63,394 nt of DNA from Circinella minor (GCA_016758965.1 JAEPRB010000230.1:1-63394), one strand, 5' to 3'. Shown: positions 1 to 11,935, counted from the first letter of the stretch. Notes: generated by a model not told the origin, from the letters alone. Numbers and translations are program-made.

Positions 1-135
1 ATAATAAAGGAGGTATATGTGGTTCAAGGGTATTCCATATAATATTCCTGTTAACTGTATCATAAGCTTTGGACACATCCAAAAATAATAAGACTGGAGG
101 TGAACCATGATAGTTTTTGTGCATAATCGTTAAAT
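1..135 (-). mobile_element. LINE (non-LTR) retrotransposon reverse transcriptase fragment
   Basis: The reverse complement reads as an open stretch containing FLDVSKAYDTVNRNII. This is the reverse transcriptase motif A of non-LTR elements (F-x-D-x-x-K-A-Y-D-x-V) with its catalytic Asp. The fragment runs off the window at its C-terminal side and is cut on its N-terminal side by the MITE at 140-448. No second RT motif (YxDD) or endonuclease is inside the window. It is a fragment here; whether a fuller copy lies outside cannot be seen. Confidence 0.75.
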
Positions 136-139
136 AGTA

Positions 140-448
140 CAGTAAAACCCCGTTTTTTGCACCCCCGCTTTTTGCACACTTTTTGGCCAAAATCCTAGTT
201 TTTACTTAAGAAAATTGCACAATCCTCGCTTTTTGCACTTTGCACACCTTCAGAAGGACCTGTGAAAAATCCCAGTTGTATGTTTTATAGTCAGCAACTT
301 TGGACATCCATCGATACACTAATAATAGTGCCTAGATAAACGGCTATTCTATTTTCCTTTCTTTTTGCGCCCCCGATTTTTGCACCCTCCCGCTTTTTGC
401 ACACCTTCAGGCCAAAATCCCATATGTGCAAAAAACGGGGGTTTACTG
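140..448. mobile_element. TA-flanked MITE (pogo/Tc1-mariner-like termini), 309 bp
   Basis: The left end CAGTAAAACCCCGTTTTTTG and the right end (reverse complement CAGTAAACCCCCGTTTTTTG) form a near-perfect terminal inverted repeat. A TA dinucleotide lies on both sides (138-139 and 449-450), as expected for Tc1/mariner/pogo target duplication. There is no open reading frame inside. The interior holds two direct, diverged copies of a 'cccccgctttttgcacac...ggccaaaatcc' module. It sits between the LINE fragment and the first recognisable exon of the next gene, whose 5' end it may have displaced. Confidence 0.8.
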
Positions 449-449
449 T

Positions 450-3163
450 AGTAGTAGTAGTGCAAGTAGTGAAGCGTTCGATGCTGATACACAGGTATTT
501 TTGGTTAAATTCTAAATAGCCATCTTGATTCGTTGTTTAATTTATATTCATTGTTATTATTATTGTCATTGTTATTATGCAAAGTTCTGTAATGTTCCTG
601 TTGTTATTGATACGTCTATCTTGGACCCGTTAAAAGATTACATAAAAGACAAGGTATTGTAATGATCTTATTAGTTACGCTTAACTCGAAACAAAGAAAA
701 CGCATTTTAACGCTTGTTTTGTTATTGATTAGAAAAAGGGTATAAATCCAACCACTCCCACTTTTTGTAACGTTCCTGCTGGTGATGGATATCAGCAATA
801 TCTTTTTAAGTATTACCTTGACTTAATGAAGCAAGATAAAATACTCAAAGCCGTCGATGGACCTCTGCAGTGAGTGATCATATTTTTGTTTTTATCGTCC
901 AAATATAACTAATGGATAGTCTAACGTGTTTTCTTGCAGGCTTGGTCTTTCTGGGATCATCAATACCGTCTCAACAGACAAAACAATTAATATTACAGAT
1001 TATTTTGGTAAAAAGAAATTTAGGGATTTGACAAACATGTTGAAGATAGAAGGAATGAGCAAAGAGTGCACCGGTGATCCTGTATCAGATGCGGTAGTGA
1101 AGAGTGTATTGAGTGTAAGTATATCGAGGATAAAAGAAAGATGAATGGTGATTTTTATTTATCATTATATATATATGTATAGAAATATAAAGACGGGGGT
1201 ATTATAGGTGCTCGTAGTTACATTTATAAAAAGAAGCTAGAATTGTTGGAACATGGCGAATATATAGCTAATTCTCCAGCTTTAAAAATATACGATATCT
1301 TTGGCTACTTGTAAGTAAATTTGTTGCCTACACACAATGAAAAATTATGTCACTGTCGATCCATTTTATGTATTCTTAGGTATTCTTATGTAGTCGTCAT
1401 TTTTAGATTTGATATGATACAATTCGATTTTGATAACAAGTACAAGTATGCCATGACGGAAAACGAGTCTTTTGCAAGATGGCAGTTTATAATGCGTGTT
1501 TTATTCAGAGGATCCGTTGTACGTATAAGAACGTAAGTAACTGGAGCTGAAAACAACTTGTGATGATAAACGTAAACGAACTAATACATATGTGTTTTTA
1601 AGTGGTGAAGTAGTATCCCAAGCAACAAGAAGCGAAATGGTTGACGCCCTTGCCACTGTATCATCTGGTCGCAAAATTGATATGCTAGTTATGACACAGT
1701 CAGAAGATGGAGAAGAAAAATGTGTCGAGTTATCAGCTAATGAGCATAAAAAAGGAAATGCCGAGTTTGATGTCGTGAACGAACAACAAGCCAAGAATAT
1801 TGTCACAAATGTTTGCATTATGTCGCAATTAAGAAAACGGTTCGGTGTGGATATTGGTGTCGGAAGCAATACGAACCCTTTGATCATAGATGTCATTGGT
1901 AAGAAGAGAGGGGAAAAGTGTAAAAAAAAGTATGTTATAGTCACCATAATACATGTACCGTCACCGCTCGCTATAACGATATTCGATATAACGATATTTC
2001 GATATAACGATAGGGTTTTGGAGTGCAAGACAGATTAAGCAGGGAAATATCGTTAATTTTATATAACGATATCCGATAGGGTTTTGACAAAAATATCGTT
2101 ATATCGAGCGGACAAATAATATCTTTTTCCCTTAAAAGAGGAAATAATACCAGTTTGTTGGGCATTTTTTTATGTTCTAACTTTAGTTTTTAAACATTTT
2201 TGTCAAGTTTTAATAATTTGAACATCAAATTTATCTTCAGGCACCGTCTTTTCCAAAAAAAAGAAAGTAAGTGATATTCTGCTTCTGCTTCTGCTTCTTT
2301 CTTATAAAAATTAGATTTGTTTTTTCCCCAATTATGCTTGTCTAACTTTTTCTTTGTCAATTGGCATGGATTTGTAAACAATAATACGTAGACGGTTTTT
2401 GATGCTTATCATAATATGATACTCGCATTTTTTTCTTATAGAGGATCAGCATTAATTATATGCGATTATGTGGTTGTGATTCAGTCAGAAGTAATAAGAC
2501 ACGGAATATTTAACAAAGAAAATTGTACAAAAAAAAAGAACTGTTTTATTTTTATAGCTTATTTTTAGTATGGACAACATAAAGTTCTTTAGTTTAGTCT
2601 TTTTACAAGACATATAGATACAAATAAGGCCAAGTACATATGTATGACATTTTATCCGATCATTATAACTCAGATCAAGAATTCGATATAACGATAATTC
2701 GATATAACGATACACTTTTGGTCTGACGGGGTGTATCGTTATATCGAGCGGTGACGGTATTAACTTAAATCTTCTTCAAGGCCTTCGGGGATACTTGTAT
2801 AGTGTGGCTAGAACTCAAGATGTATTTGTAGCGTCCAAAGTATCAAATGATTACATTGTATTGCCAACAACATTTGCTGAGCTTGATGAATTCATTAAAC
2901 AAGGTAGCATTTATCTTTTACTAAACTACTCCGTAAGTTGTTACTGCTTCTATTACTTACATATAGACTTCAAGACTATCAGAGATAATACTAATATAAA
3001 TCTCATTGTCAAATAGAAATATATCATCACAGCTGCAAATGAAATTATTACTTTGAACGATAAAACAACGAAAAGAAGATTCCAAGCTATTATGAATGAC
3101 CAAGTTGATCATGAAAGCCCCAAGATCTTTTTCTCAGAAAACAAAAAGCAAAAAGCAACTTAG
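450..3163 (+). CDS. Nuclease-like (PD-(D/E)XK-type pattern) hypothetical protein, family member 1, start not visible
   Basis: Nine exons can be joined in one frame: up to 494, 585-653, 733-869, 940-1114, 1183-1310, 1407-1532, 1603-1898, 2781-2903 and 3033-3163. They encode about 410 residues, with matching phases at every GT-AG junction. I see no in-frame ATG before exon 1. Exon 1 abuts the MITE at 140-448, so the 5' end may be lost. The exon at 1603-1898 holds GRKIDMLVM followed by VELSANEHKKG, a D...E-x4-E-x2-K arrangement shared with the genes at 13462 and 15726. This suggests a restriction-endonuclease-like fold, but that is inference from pattern only. Exons 2 and 3 both carry an FCNVP stretch, a small internal duplication. 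Intron 7 (1899-2780) holds an 800-bp TIR element. Function unknown; it resembles lineage-specific multigene families of Mucorales. That these exons form a gene is fairly secure, intactness less so. Confidence 0.6.
1958..2757. mobile_element. TA-flanked TIR element inside intron 7 of the host gene
   Basis: The two ends share a 24-bp inverted repeat with one mismatch, starting CCGTCACCGCTCG and continuing into TATAACGATA. A TA lies immediately outside each end (1956-1957 and 2758-2759). Several subterminal copies of CGATATAACGATA point inward. A further partial terminus (TATCGTTATATCGAGCGG at about 2095-2112) suggests either a nested small element at 1958-2112 or an internal duplication. No transposase reading frame is visible, so it is non-autonomous. 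The host gene's frame is intact across the intron. Confidence 0.75.
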
Positions 3164-3600
3164 AAGTTGTCTTATTATCTTAATACATTATTGTATTCCC
3201 CTTGATTCACTATCAAAATACATATACCTACTTGACTACGCTGTGCATATGCAATAATGATTATTTTGAATATAACACCATTTTTAAAAAATACTTGTAA
3301 AGTTCTAGTTATAACCCCCAGCATCTAATAATTGATATTATTGTATAAACAACTTTAACTTTTTATATTTACTAAAGCCGAAAGAATAATGCATTATATA
3401 CATCATTATAGAGTATATCCTTTTCATCTTTTACATGCAAGAGAAATGATAGCGACACGTCAAAAAAGAGGGACAATTTTGTATTATCTGGTGTGCATAA
3501 TTTATCTTTACTTGTATGTATCTAGCAGTTATTTGCCTTGTTGAAAAAAAAGAGTGACGAAGAAATTCAAAGGATACAGTAGTGTTGTTTTCGTTCTTGT

Positions 3601-3894
3601 TCATTTTGTACATGGGATAGTAAAAGTGAAATAAAAAAGAAGGGAAAATAGTAATATGGTTTTTTTTTCTCGGGAAACGGAATACAGTAAGTAAGTCTTT
3701 GAGGCTTCTGCTTTAATGTGTGCTAATGTGAATGATAAAGGTCTGGAGAAATGACATCTTCGTTGCAACACGAGAACTCGATTGGCGAGTTTGGAAAGGA
3801 TTGCGTTAAACGAGTGCACTTGTGCAGTACGTTCATAAGCAGTGACAGGCACGATGGGGGCATTTTGCTTGCTATTATAAGCGGCTTTGATCAT
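3601..3894 (-). CDS. Small hypothetical ORF, 97 residues
   Basis: An ATG-initiated frame of 97 codons. The first ~65 codons are less AT-rich than the surroundings and include NAPIVPVTAYERTAQVHSFN and an Arg/Cys stretch (LQRRCHF). The last third becomes hydrophobic and low-complexity (LLFSLLFYFTF) and may be read-through into non-coding DNA. No domain was recognised, and no splice partner is obvious. It could be a small lineage-specific gene, an exon of something larger, or chance. Confidence 0.25.
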   Translation of the reverse strand: MIKAAYNSKQNAPIVPVTAYERTAQVHSFNAILSKLANRVLVLQRRCHFSRPLSFTLAHIKAEASKTYLLYSVSREKKTILLFSLLFYFTFTIPCTK

Positions 3895-4444
3895 TCATGT
3901 CGCAGCATCACCATCAACTAATAATAATAAATTGATTATTTAGTCCAAATTCTTTGTCATTATTAATCAATTCAAATGATATTTAACTGTACATAGTCTA
4001 TGGCACATCGAATAGCTTGTAGTCATTTCGTACAGTTATGCAATGACGTCCGAGTATCTGTAACTAATCATCTGCTACGAGATAACCAAGTGCCCTTTAT
4101 TTCGGTAGAGGTTGTTGTGAGCATATGAACCATTAGTAGTCAAAGTAGCAGTAATAGTAGTTATCAACAAGCATCGTCAACTGGTAACCACTAGACAAGA
4201 ATCAGCAGCTGCTTAAAATCGGAAAATCACCCTACAACACCAGCAAAGTTCTTAACACTAGTAATTGCCGATTCCATACTACTATATTTAATGAAAATTA
4301 CCACCAAGGTACTGTTCTTATCAGTCTAATGCTGCTTTTTTAATGGGCACTATGATGATGATTGATATCGTTTTATTCTATCAAATGCTAAGAAATCACT
4401 TTAGTTAACTTAGAAAGGGAAGGACTATGTGGCGTATTTAGAAA

Positions 4445-4850
4445 TTATAAGACTTGACGACGATTTAAATCACATAATAATCCATGTTTTTTTATGCGAC
4501 TTTCTTTTACAAAATGGGTAACACTCACGTTGTAGCTGCTGGTGAAGCAATAGAAGCCGTATTCTTTGCACTGGCTACAATACTTTCTTGATGGTCCTTC
4601 GAAATAGGTGATTTGCTGGCTTTTACAAGTTCTTGTAGAAAGACGTCCCAGAATCACCTCGACATACAGAAAACTCTAATGGCGTATCGTTGCATAACTT
4701 ATTATCGCCTAACAAAGCATCAGTTTTTCTAGATCTTATGCTTGAACAATAGCTTTGCCACGCTTTACTTCTTGTTTGCTTCCCTGATTGTTATCACCCA
4801 TCATGAGCATGGTAGCTCCTCAAAAATCAAATAGTTTTTGTCTTCAATGT
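4445..4850 (-). pseudogene. Possible decayed Fanzor/TnpB-like transposase C-terminus
   Basis: On the minus strand one frame, interrupted by three stops, reads LMMGDNNQGSKQEVKRGKA, then a segment with KYCSQCKEYG and, further on, KKHGLLCDLN. The Gly-Asp block followed by a CxxC pair and an 'HGLL-C' stretch resembles the C-terminal RuvC/zinc-ribbon region of OrfB/TnpB/Fanzor-type proteins common in Mucorales. The match is weak and broken, so this is a tentative reading. Confidence 0.2.
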
Positions 4851-6266
4851 CCGTTCCTTAGGCACAAGTAAAACAGATTCCCTAGAGAGCATATCGTAGT
4901 CCTGTCCTTGAAAAATCGATAGTTTATCATATGTCCGAATCCTTGAGCACCGCCACTGATTATGATACAATGTCCATAAAGTGACGAGCCTCAAAAGAGA
5001 TGATGATTATATCCTCATACCAGCGATAAAATGTTGTCAAATACTGCATCCGCTGTTTCTGTATGAAACGATGGATAGCCTTATAAAAACTTATAATAAA
5101 TAACTACGAGTGCACTTTTACACATTAAATAGCTGAATATATATATTTATTTACATTGTTACAGAAAAAACTTTATTTAATCACAACGCCCCGAACATTT
5201 TTAAATATAAAATGAATCTGATTGCCAATAGTAATAAGATGTGTTGCTCGGCTGGCATCGAATATCTCGAAATGAAATAAAACTCCAGGTCAAAAAATAA
5301 ACAATAATTCCATGAAGAATTCGTGTTGTACTAGTGCGTGAATAACAGGAGATAATCTGGGGCTAGTGCGGGCAGATAATCAAGCTGTTATTCTTAAAAC
5401 CACAAGCGAGGACTAGACAGGGGCCTAGAAAAGGATTACCATCTAGTTTGTCGCAAGAGCTGCAACTAGTGCCATAACCATGGTGCGCAAGAACTTGTGA
5501 ATTCCTGTTGAATAAAATCATAAAGTTAGAAAAATATTAATGTTTTATGATGTAAATGAATTGATGCAAAGCTTACCGTAGAATAAAGTGAGATTAGTGT
5601 GGTCTAATACAATATCGGAAAATAGCTTTGAAAATCAATTCCATTAAGCATCCGTTAAATAAATAGTTAATGGACAATCTTTCTAAAAATATATAGAATA
5701 TTTAAAAATCAGTATTCTCTAAGTTACATTAAGCGTATTGTTTTTAATTTTTTTTTTTTTTTTTTGAAAATTTGGTTATAATATATCCCTCTCATTACTG
5801 GATTGTTGTTAATGTGAGTTTGATTGTTCGATAATAAAGATGAATGACAAGCTTCTCTCCTATTAAAACATATTTTTAATCGATATCGAATGGAATAGTA
5901 AAACTTGCATCATGATGCTTTTTAATATGTGCATAGACTTTATTTTGATCTCGATTATAGAAACGTTTGGAACAACCGATACGTATAGGGACGGTAGCAT
6001 GCAGAAATATCTTTAAAATTAGTCAGATCCCCAGGTTTTTCACATAAGCAATAATCCAATAATAGGAGGAATATATTATACCTTTCAATACTATTCTATT
6101 ACCTCTGAACATATTTCTATCTCTCAAATATTCAGAAATACTTGAACTTGAAAATAAAAACCTGTTATTAGGTTTCAAAGTATTATGTGATAACTCTATA
6201 GATATTTTCATAGAATATAACCATGAGGATCAATATAAAAAAATATGTTTTACGTTTATGTTATTT

Positions 6267-6302
<36 letters not shown>

Positions 6303-6839
6303 TTAAACTTACTGTCAAAACATAAAATGTTTCCAGATTGGGAAGATACATAAATGCTACGACCATGATTATTTTCTTCTGTTCTCAACTTTTCAATGTT
6401 CAAAATGCACTTGTTGAAAGACACACCCTGTAGAACTATTTTGGACATAACATCAGTCCGGGGAAATCGGTGGCAAATATGGACCCAATGAGGTTTTGTA
6501 ACAAAAAATGTTAATTTCAGGTCTACTCCAGTATAAGAGCAAAAGATAATTATTTTATCATGATTTGATATTCTTTCTTTGCTTTTCTTTTCCTATAAAA
6601 AACATGAATAATTTTACTTCCCAGAAAAGTAAGCCATGAATAACTTTTCCCTTATATTCATATTTTTTAGCATATAATTATGAATAAAAGAACACATATT
6701 ATATTGTCTTTTCCTAGAAAATTCATTTTAGTATATTAAGCATACTCGGATGTATGCCGTATTATGGTCTAATTGCACTTTCACAATAAGTTTCAAAAAC
6801 GAGTGCATCAAAAAAGCGCAAACTTGTTATTAAGAAACC

Positions 6840-7150
6840 CAATACCCCCCATAGTATGTCCTCAAGTCACTTTTTATTGTTTGTACGCGAGATCCCTTCT
6901 GTATTGAAAAACTTGGGTTTGAACAGCGTGTATATTGTTATGGATAATGTTGGTGGTATTCATATAACCAAAGAAGTTCTTCAAGCAATCCATGACTATG
7001 ATCACACACACCTCTTTTCTTATCACCATATTCTCCATTTTCGAATCCCATAGAAAAGTGCTGGTTACAATAAAAAGAGAGGTATATAAGACCCCACTTA
7101 AAAAAATGAGATCCTGGCCATGTGGATTGAAGAAGCTACTAAAATATTAA
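6840..7150 (+). pseudogene. Tc1/mariner (IS630-type) DDE transposase relic
   Basis: The frame from 6856 reads VLKNLGLNSVYIVMDNVGGIH, where MDN is the second catalytic Asp block of Tc1/mariner DDE transposases. A frameshift near 7030 is needed to continue into PYSPFSNPIEKCW, the proline-rich block carrying the third catalytic acidic residue, followed by a stop. The N-terminal HTH and the first Asp are absent. It is clearly dead: frameshift, stop, truncation. No inverted repeats were found around it by eye. Confidence 0.7.
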
Positions 7151-7154
7151 CTAC

Positions 7155-7662
7155 TATAAATTGTACGTAAAACATATATATGCCACTCTTACAAGCACTT
7201 TAGTAAGTTTATTAATATGGAAAGAATATAACTGTGCTTTTTTTTTAAAACTTGGTTTTTTTTTTTTTTTTTTTGGAACGAGTAGTTTCTTGATTATTAT
7301 ACTGGATGATGGAAAATTATACTCATTCAACAAAATTTACACTGAATCTTCCAAGAATTTTACTAATGGAAGAAGACTTTCATTGACAGAATATTTTTAA
7401 ATGCAAAACACTTTATTAACAAAAATTATCAACTAATCCCATTCTTCTACTCACCCCCCTATATCAAATAATAATCATACCAAACAGTTTCTTTTATTTC
7501 CTGTTACTTTTGTATAATTTCACACACACTTTCTTTACATTACCAAAAAGTAAATTATCCACTTCAATGGTTTTTCTCACAGCTTTATTATGCGGTCTTT
7601 TTGGTGTGACAAAGAAAATTCGAACGAATCCTTTTGTTTATTTACTTGTGCGTATATAGTGA
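7155..7662. other. Intergenic, AT-rich
   Basis: No gene seen between the transposase relic and the 3' end of the hydrolase gene. There is a run of 20 T (about 7256-7275) and an open but low-complexity frame across it. Confidence 0.5.
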
Positions 7663-9030
7663 TTATTTTTTTCTTTGAAAAACTTCGTTAAGTTGATATT
7701 TGATCATATTTAAAGTTTGTTTGTAAACGGGTGTATCCAAGGCAGAACTAAAATATGTGTGTACTTTTTATAATTATGTATATGTAATTATACAAGAAGT
7801 ATCAATTAATCATACATTTTTCCGTTATAATGACTACGTATTATTTTTATTATCATTACTATTATTATAATTCCTTACCAGCACCAAGAAGTCGTACAGC
7901 AGTAGTAGGTACCATTGCTTCAGTAAGTTTACGTGCATAAGCTTCACCTTCATCACGTAAGATATCTGCTTCTGCGGTTAAAACTAATGCAGGTGGTAAA
8001 TCTCTTAACTCGTCCACCGTCGCCAACAACGGATGGGAAAACTTGGTTGTTTCTTTTTGAGGAAAGTAAGCCTTGTCATAATAAATAATATCTTTTGTAG
8101 ATAATGGATAATTACCATTACCAAATTCACGGTATGATTGAAGTGCACTAATATATGAATTAGGTGCTAACCAAGGATAAACTAAAATCTGTGCCTTGAT
8201 AGCATCATGTTGAATACCACGTTCTTTTGCCATCACTTTTGTTATTTGTATATAATAGATATATACATGATATATTATTATTAGTAAACAATATAAATGA
8301 TAATAAATTTTTTTGCTCTCTTTTTTTTTTGTACCTACATGGAACAGCAGCAGCCAATGATCCACCTGCAGAATCTCCACAAACAGCTATTTTGGATATA
8401 TCGATGTTGATGTCTTTTCCATTCTCAAGTGTCCATGCAAATGCAGCATAACATTCTTCATGTGCTGTTGGGAATTGTGCTTCAGGAGCAAGTGAATAAT
8501 CCACAAACATGGCTGCAATATTATTTTCTATGCAAATCTATTTTATGTCTATTAATACTCAGATATCTAAGATCCATTTACTTCCGCTATAAAGTCCTTT
8601 TCTCTACACTTACTTGACGAATTGCTATGCTATGAGAATTTTTGGAACCGAAAACGAAACCACCCCCGTGACTATTATACATATACAACAAAAAAGTCAA
8701 GTAGATAAGAAAATGTGTGAGAATTAAATTAATTATAAATAAATATTATAGCAATACGCACTAATATATAACTATGGGAAGTATATCATCTTCGTTTGAT
8801 TCGGGAGGACGATATAATACTATATTGACATCCAAATTATTATATGTGATGACCATCTCTTTTTCTATCACCTTAGGTAATGAAATAGACTCTTTTGCCC
8901 CCTTATCAAGATTTTCACGATATTCTTGTGGACTTATCATGCCACCGCTGGGTCGTGGATTGTTTTTATTTTTTTCGAATAATGCTGCATAGGATGGATG
9001 TATAGGAGTTGCTCTTTCTTCTGTTGTCAT
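7663..9030 (-). CDS. HSL-type alpha/beta hydrolase (lipase/esterase, GDXG family)
   Basis: Five exons (9030-8762, 8671-8614, 8537-8339, 8235-7879, 7763-7663) join in frame to 327 residues. Hallmarks in order: YYHGGGFVFGS, the oxyanion-hole HGGG motif of the hormone-sensitive-lipase family; VCGDSAGGSLAAAV, the nucleophile Ser in GDSAGG; and EADILRDEG, the catalytic Asp (D-x-L-x-D-E). The last exon gives VHTYFSSALDTP with the catalytic His, where HTY replaces the usual HGF. The acceptor of the last exon (AAAAAG before position 7763) is poor in pyrimidines, but the protein match across it is convincing. No signal peptide, so it is probably cytosolic. It likely hydrolyses short-chain carboxyl esters; substrate unknown. 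The family is abundant in fungi and bacteria. Neighbours are repeats and relics, so context adds nothing. Confidence 0.9.
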
Positions 9031-10277
9031 GATCGTTTCTTTTACTGCTGTTGGATACGTAATAAAACGGAAGAAAAAGGAAAAAAGAAAAGGTAAAAAA
9101 AAAATACGAATTGTAAATAAGGAAGAATAATTAGGCTAGCATTTAAATAAAATTTTATGTTACACAAACAGATAAAATGTTTCGTTTTTTTTGTTTTGTT
9201 TAGTTTTGAATAAGGTTTCAACAGTTTGGATCGTTTTAAGCAATGAAAAGTTAACTCATTAACTAATAACAATTATAAATGTGTCTCATTTTTCTTATTA
9301 TTATCTAATTCTATTTCTTTTTTATTTCAAAAAGATTCATAATCACATTTTTCATAGTGAATCTTCTGTCATCCAAAACTTATATGAGTGTTATCTCGGG
9401 TGGTCCCCTTCTTTTTTTTTTCCATGTTCATTATTATATCACACACCACTACCATCATATAGAAAACGAAGGCGCTACTCCTGTAAAAAAGAGGGCAATG
9501 TTTCCTCCCATTCATGTATGTAGTACAGGAAGCTCATTTTGCAACCTGTCATTTCAAAGACTTTTATCCATACAACACCTTCGCCCAGCCAAATATATTT
9601 TTATCATTTCGTTCTTATTATCATCATCACACTTTCATCTATAACACTGGTAAATTTAATTAAAATGCTGGCCTTCTTATAAAAAAAAGAAATTTGATTG
9701 TGTACTATAGCTGTCATGTCAATTGGTCCGTCCTGCATCGAGAATACAATATGCCTAGTAAACTCCAATATATTTCTCTATTCTATTTCCTGGTTACATA
9801 TACACGGGTCAGTCGTTACGCGACTATAGTCAGAAACCAAGTCGAGGATAAAAATAAAATAAACGGACTTTTGAATTTACAAGAAGTCAATAAGAGGAAT
9901 AAAGCAAAGATTAGTAGGTTCGTTTTCCGGTTATCAACAAGAAAAAGGCTGGGAAATCTATAGATCATACGATTTGTATATATAACACTTACATAAAGTA
10001 GTACAACACGATGTCATGCTGTAGCGAGGTGGTAGGGTCTAATAAAAAAAAAAGCTCCAGTACTCTACACACACACACACAGGCACCTAAAACAAAGGGT
10101 TGAGCTCTAAAATTGAAGTCGATGACAACGGGTAAACTTTATTACAGCGAGGGAAGTTAAATTTGACCACCAAAATTGAATGACACATGGTGGATATTCC
10201 TTTGTTGAAATGTCTGTCAATTTAGATGTCAAAATCAGCAAAAAGAAAAGAGGCCAAAGTGAAAAGATGAAGATTTA
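9031..10277. other. Intergenic upstream of the hydrolase
   Basis: No convincing gene. A frame from the ATG at 9751 (about 70 codons) is open but unrecognised. A short (CA)n tract lies at about 10068-10081. The 3' portion may belong to the decayed minus-strand unit that follows. Confidence 0.4.
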
Positions 10278-10690
10278 TTAATTCGCGGCCTGCTGCTGCT
10301 GCGATTCGAAATGTTGGAGCTTTTTACTATAATCTGCGACTTGAGCTTTTAGTGCCTCGTTTTCTTCGATAAGTTTTTGGAAAAGTTGTAATTTTCCTTC
10401 CTGAACTTTTAGTTCCTTGGGTTGTTCTGCTATTGTTTTTGCGATAGCAGTTTGTTGATGGACAATAAATTAGGTCCATTCTGGTATTTGGCGTAAGTCA
10501 GGTTGGCTTTGTGTTGACGTGTCAATTAAAACGTTTTGTTCGAATTGACTACTGTCGAAGTCTTCTGTGGTGTTTATCTTCACACCTACATTAGATTCTT
10601 GCTGCTGCTGTCCGTTGCTCATACTTGTGTTACTATCAGTAAGTCTTGGTTTATTATTCCCAAGAATTTGAGATGCGTGTAACAATGTGG
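10278..10690 (-). pseudogene. Interrupted coiled-coil ORF
   Basis: On the minus strand a Gln/Asn-rich segment (SNTSMSNGQQQQESNVGVKI) runs into QIPEWT, then an in-frame TAA. After it the same frame reads on as a long amphipathic, Glu/Lys/Gln-rich helix (FQKLIEENEALKAQVADYSK) ending QQQQAAN-stop. Reading both sides of the stop in one frame suggests one former ORF of about 135 codons broken by a nonsense change. No ATG lies in frame upstream before a stop. Probably a remnant of a mobile-element or multigene-family protein; no domain assigned. Confidence 0.35.
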
Positions 10691-11339
10691 TCCACGGTCA
10701 TTGTATTTACCATTGCATTTACCATTGTCACCATCGCTTCATCCTTCCTTCAAAAGTAGAATTGTAGTCCAAATACTTTTTTTTTTTTCATTTTCGGTTT
10801 GACAGTGATTAGTAATATAAACACGTAATCATCATTACAAATGCTGCTATATTTTTGTAGATGTATGTATTAGAAATGCTCCACCATAATAGATAGAATT
10901 TAATAATATAATTGTAAAGAGCAGTTTTTATTTATGATCTCATTGACTTATTAGTGTCTTTTTAATTTTTTATTGTTTAAAAGCATACAATCCTAGAATT
11001 TATACATTAGCATATTTTCGTTATATTTTTGAAGACTCTAAATGTATCTCGAGCAACGGATTATGGTCTTGCTAAGATCACGTTCTTTTTTTTACGTATT
11101 GATACTTTTTTATATCCATTTCGTAAAAATAACAAGAATAAACTATATAAATATAGGAAGAACAACATAAATGACGTTGAACTCAATTGATATGTAAATC
11201 GACGACTTTTTAAACTGCAACAATTGAGACTGTATATTGAATAGAGATGGAAACAATTAATCAATATAAGATGTATTCGTCAATTTGTGTTCCTGAATTT
11301 CATTCAACTCACTATTATTAACGGTCGTGTAATTTCGGG
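10691..11339. other. Intergenic, AT-rich
   Basis: I see no gene or organised repeat beyond a few homopolymer tracts. Confidence 0.45.
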
Positions 11340-11935
11340 TCTCAAAAACATTGATGTTGCCAATATCAAAAATTTGACATATAGCACTTTTCCAGGTGAA
11401 AGGCCGCATATATATTTCCAATGACAAAATTGTTGGCAGTAATGAACCGGAAATTACATATACTACGTACTTAACCGTTAAATTTTTGCACAGTAGTAAT
11501 ACAGATACTGTAATACAGATGGAGTACCAAGCTATGGACTACAGCTTAAGAATAAGATAGCTGTTCTACTTCTGCATAATCTGAATCCTGCTAATAAATT
11601 ATGCAGTGGTACTAAGTTACTTTTTGTTACTGCTCTGCATGATCACATATTTAGTCCCAGAAGAATCGATCAAGGATATGACGATGACGAATATTATTTA
11701 CCAAGAATCAACATATGTACTACAAAAGGCGAATATCCCTTTATTTTGTGCTGTCGCCAGTTCCCTGTACGTGGTGGCCTTTGCAATGACTATTATTCAA
11801 GCTCAAGGGCAGACATTGTATGTCAACTGTTGGTGTATATTTGGATGAACCTGTTTTGCTCATGGTCAACTGCATGTTACTCTTTCCAGAGCTACAGATT
11901 CTACAAGCATTACTTAAACTTACATGGAATCCAAC
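11340..11935 (+). pseudogene. Pif1-like helicase relic (Helitron-type)
   Basis: Fragments in shifting plus-strand frames spell the C-terminal motifs of Pif1/Helitron helicases in order: HIYFSNDKIVG; LLLHNLNPANKLCSGTK (the 'LxRNLxPxxGLCNGTR' block); CRQFPV; AFAMTIIQAQGQTL (motif V region, 'FAMTINKSQGQTL'); and, in another frame, VYLDEPV...HGQLHVTLSRATD (motif VI). Several frameshifts and stops lie between them, so it cannot encode a working protein. The N-terminal Rep domain and Walker A are not visible. It supports a dead Helitron here, with the GC-rich block downstream a candidate terminal region. Confidence 0.7.

Larger units (their letters stand above)
3164..6838. other. Gene-poor AT-rich stretch
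   Basis: I see no convincing conserved gene here. It contains homopolymers (T run about 5748-5765, A run 6268-6297), many short noisy frames, one small minus-strand frame of gene-like composition (3601-3894) and a possible decayed transposase tail (4445-4850); both are listed separately. Confidence 0.5.

Noticed and set aside
9357..9644. Open plus-strand frame of 95 codons
   Set aside because: Low-complexity, hydrophobic/His-rich translation with no ATG context or splice partner. Composition matches the AT-rich background.
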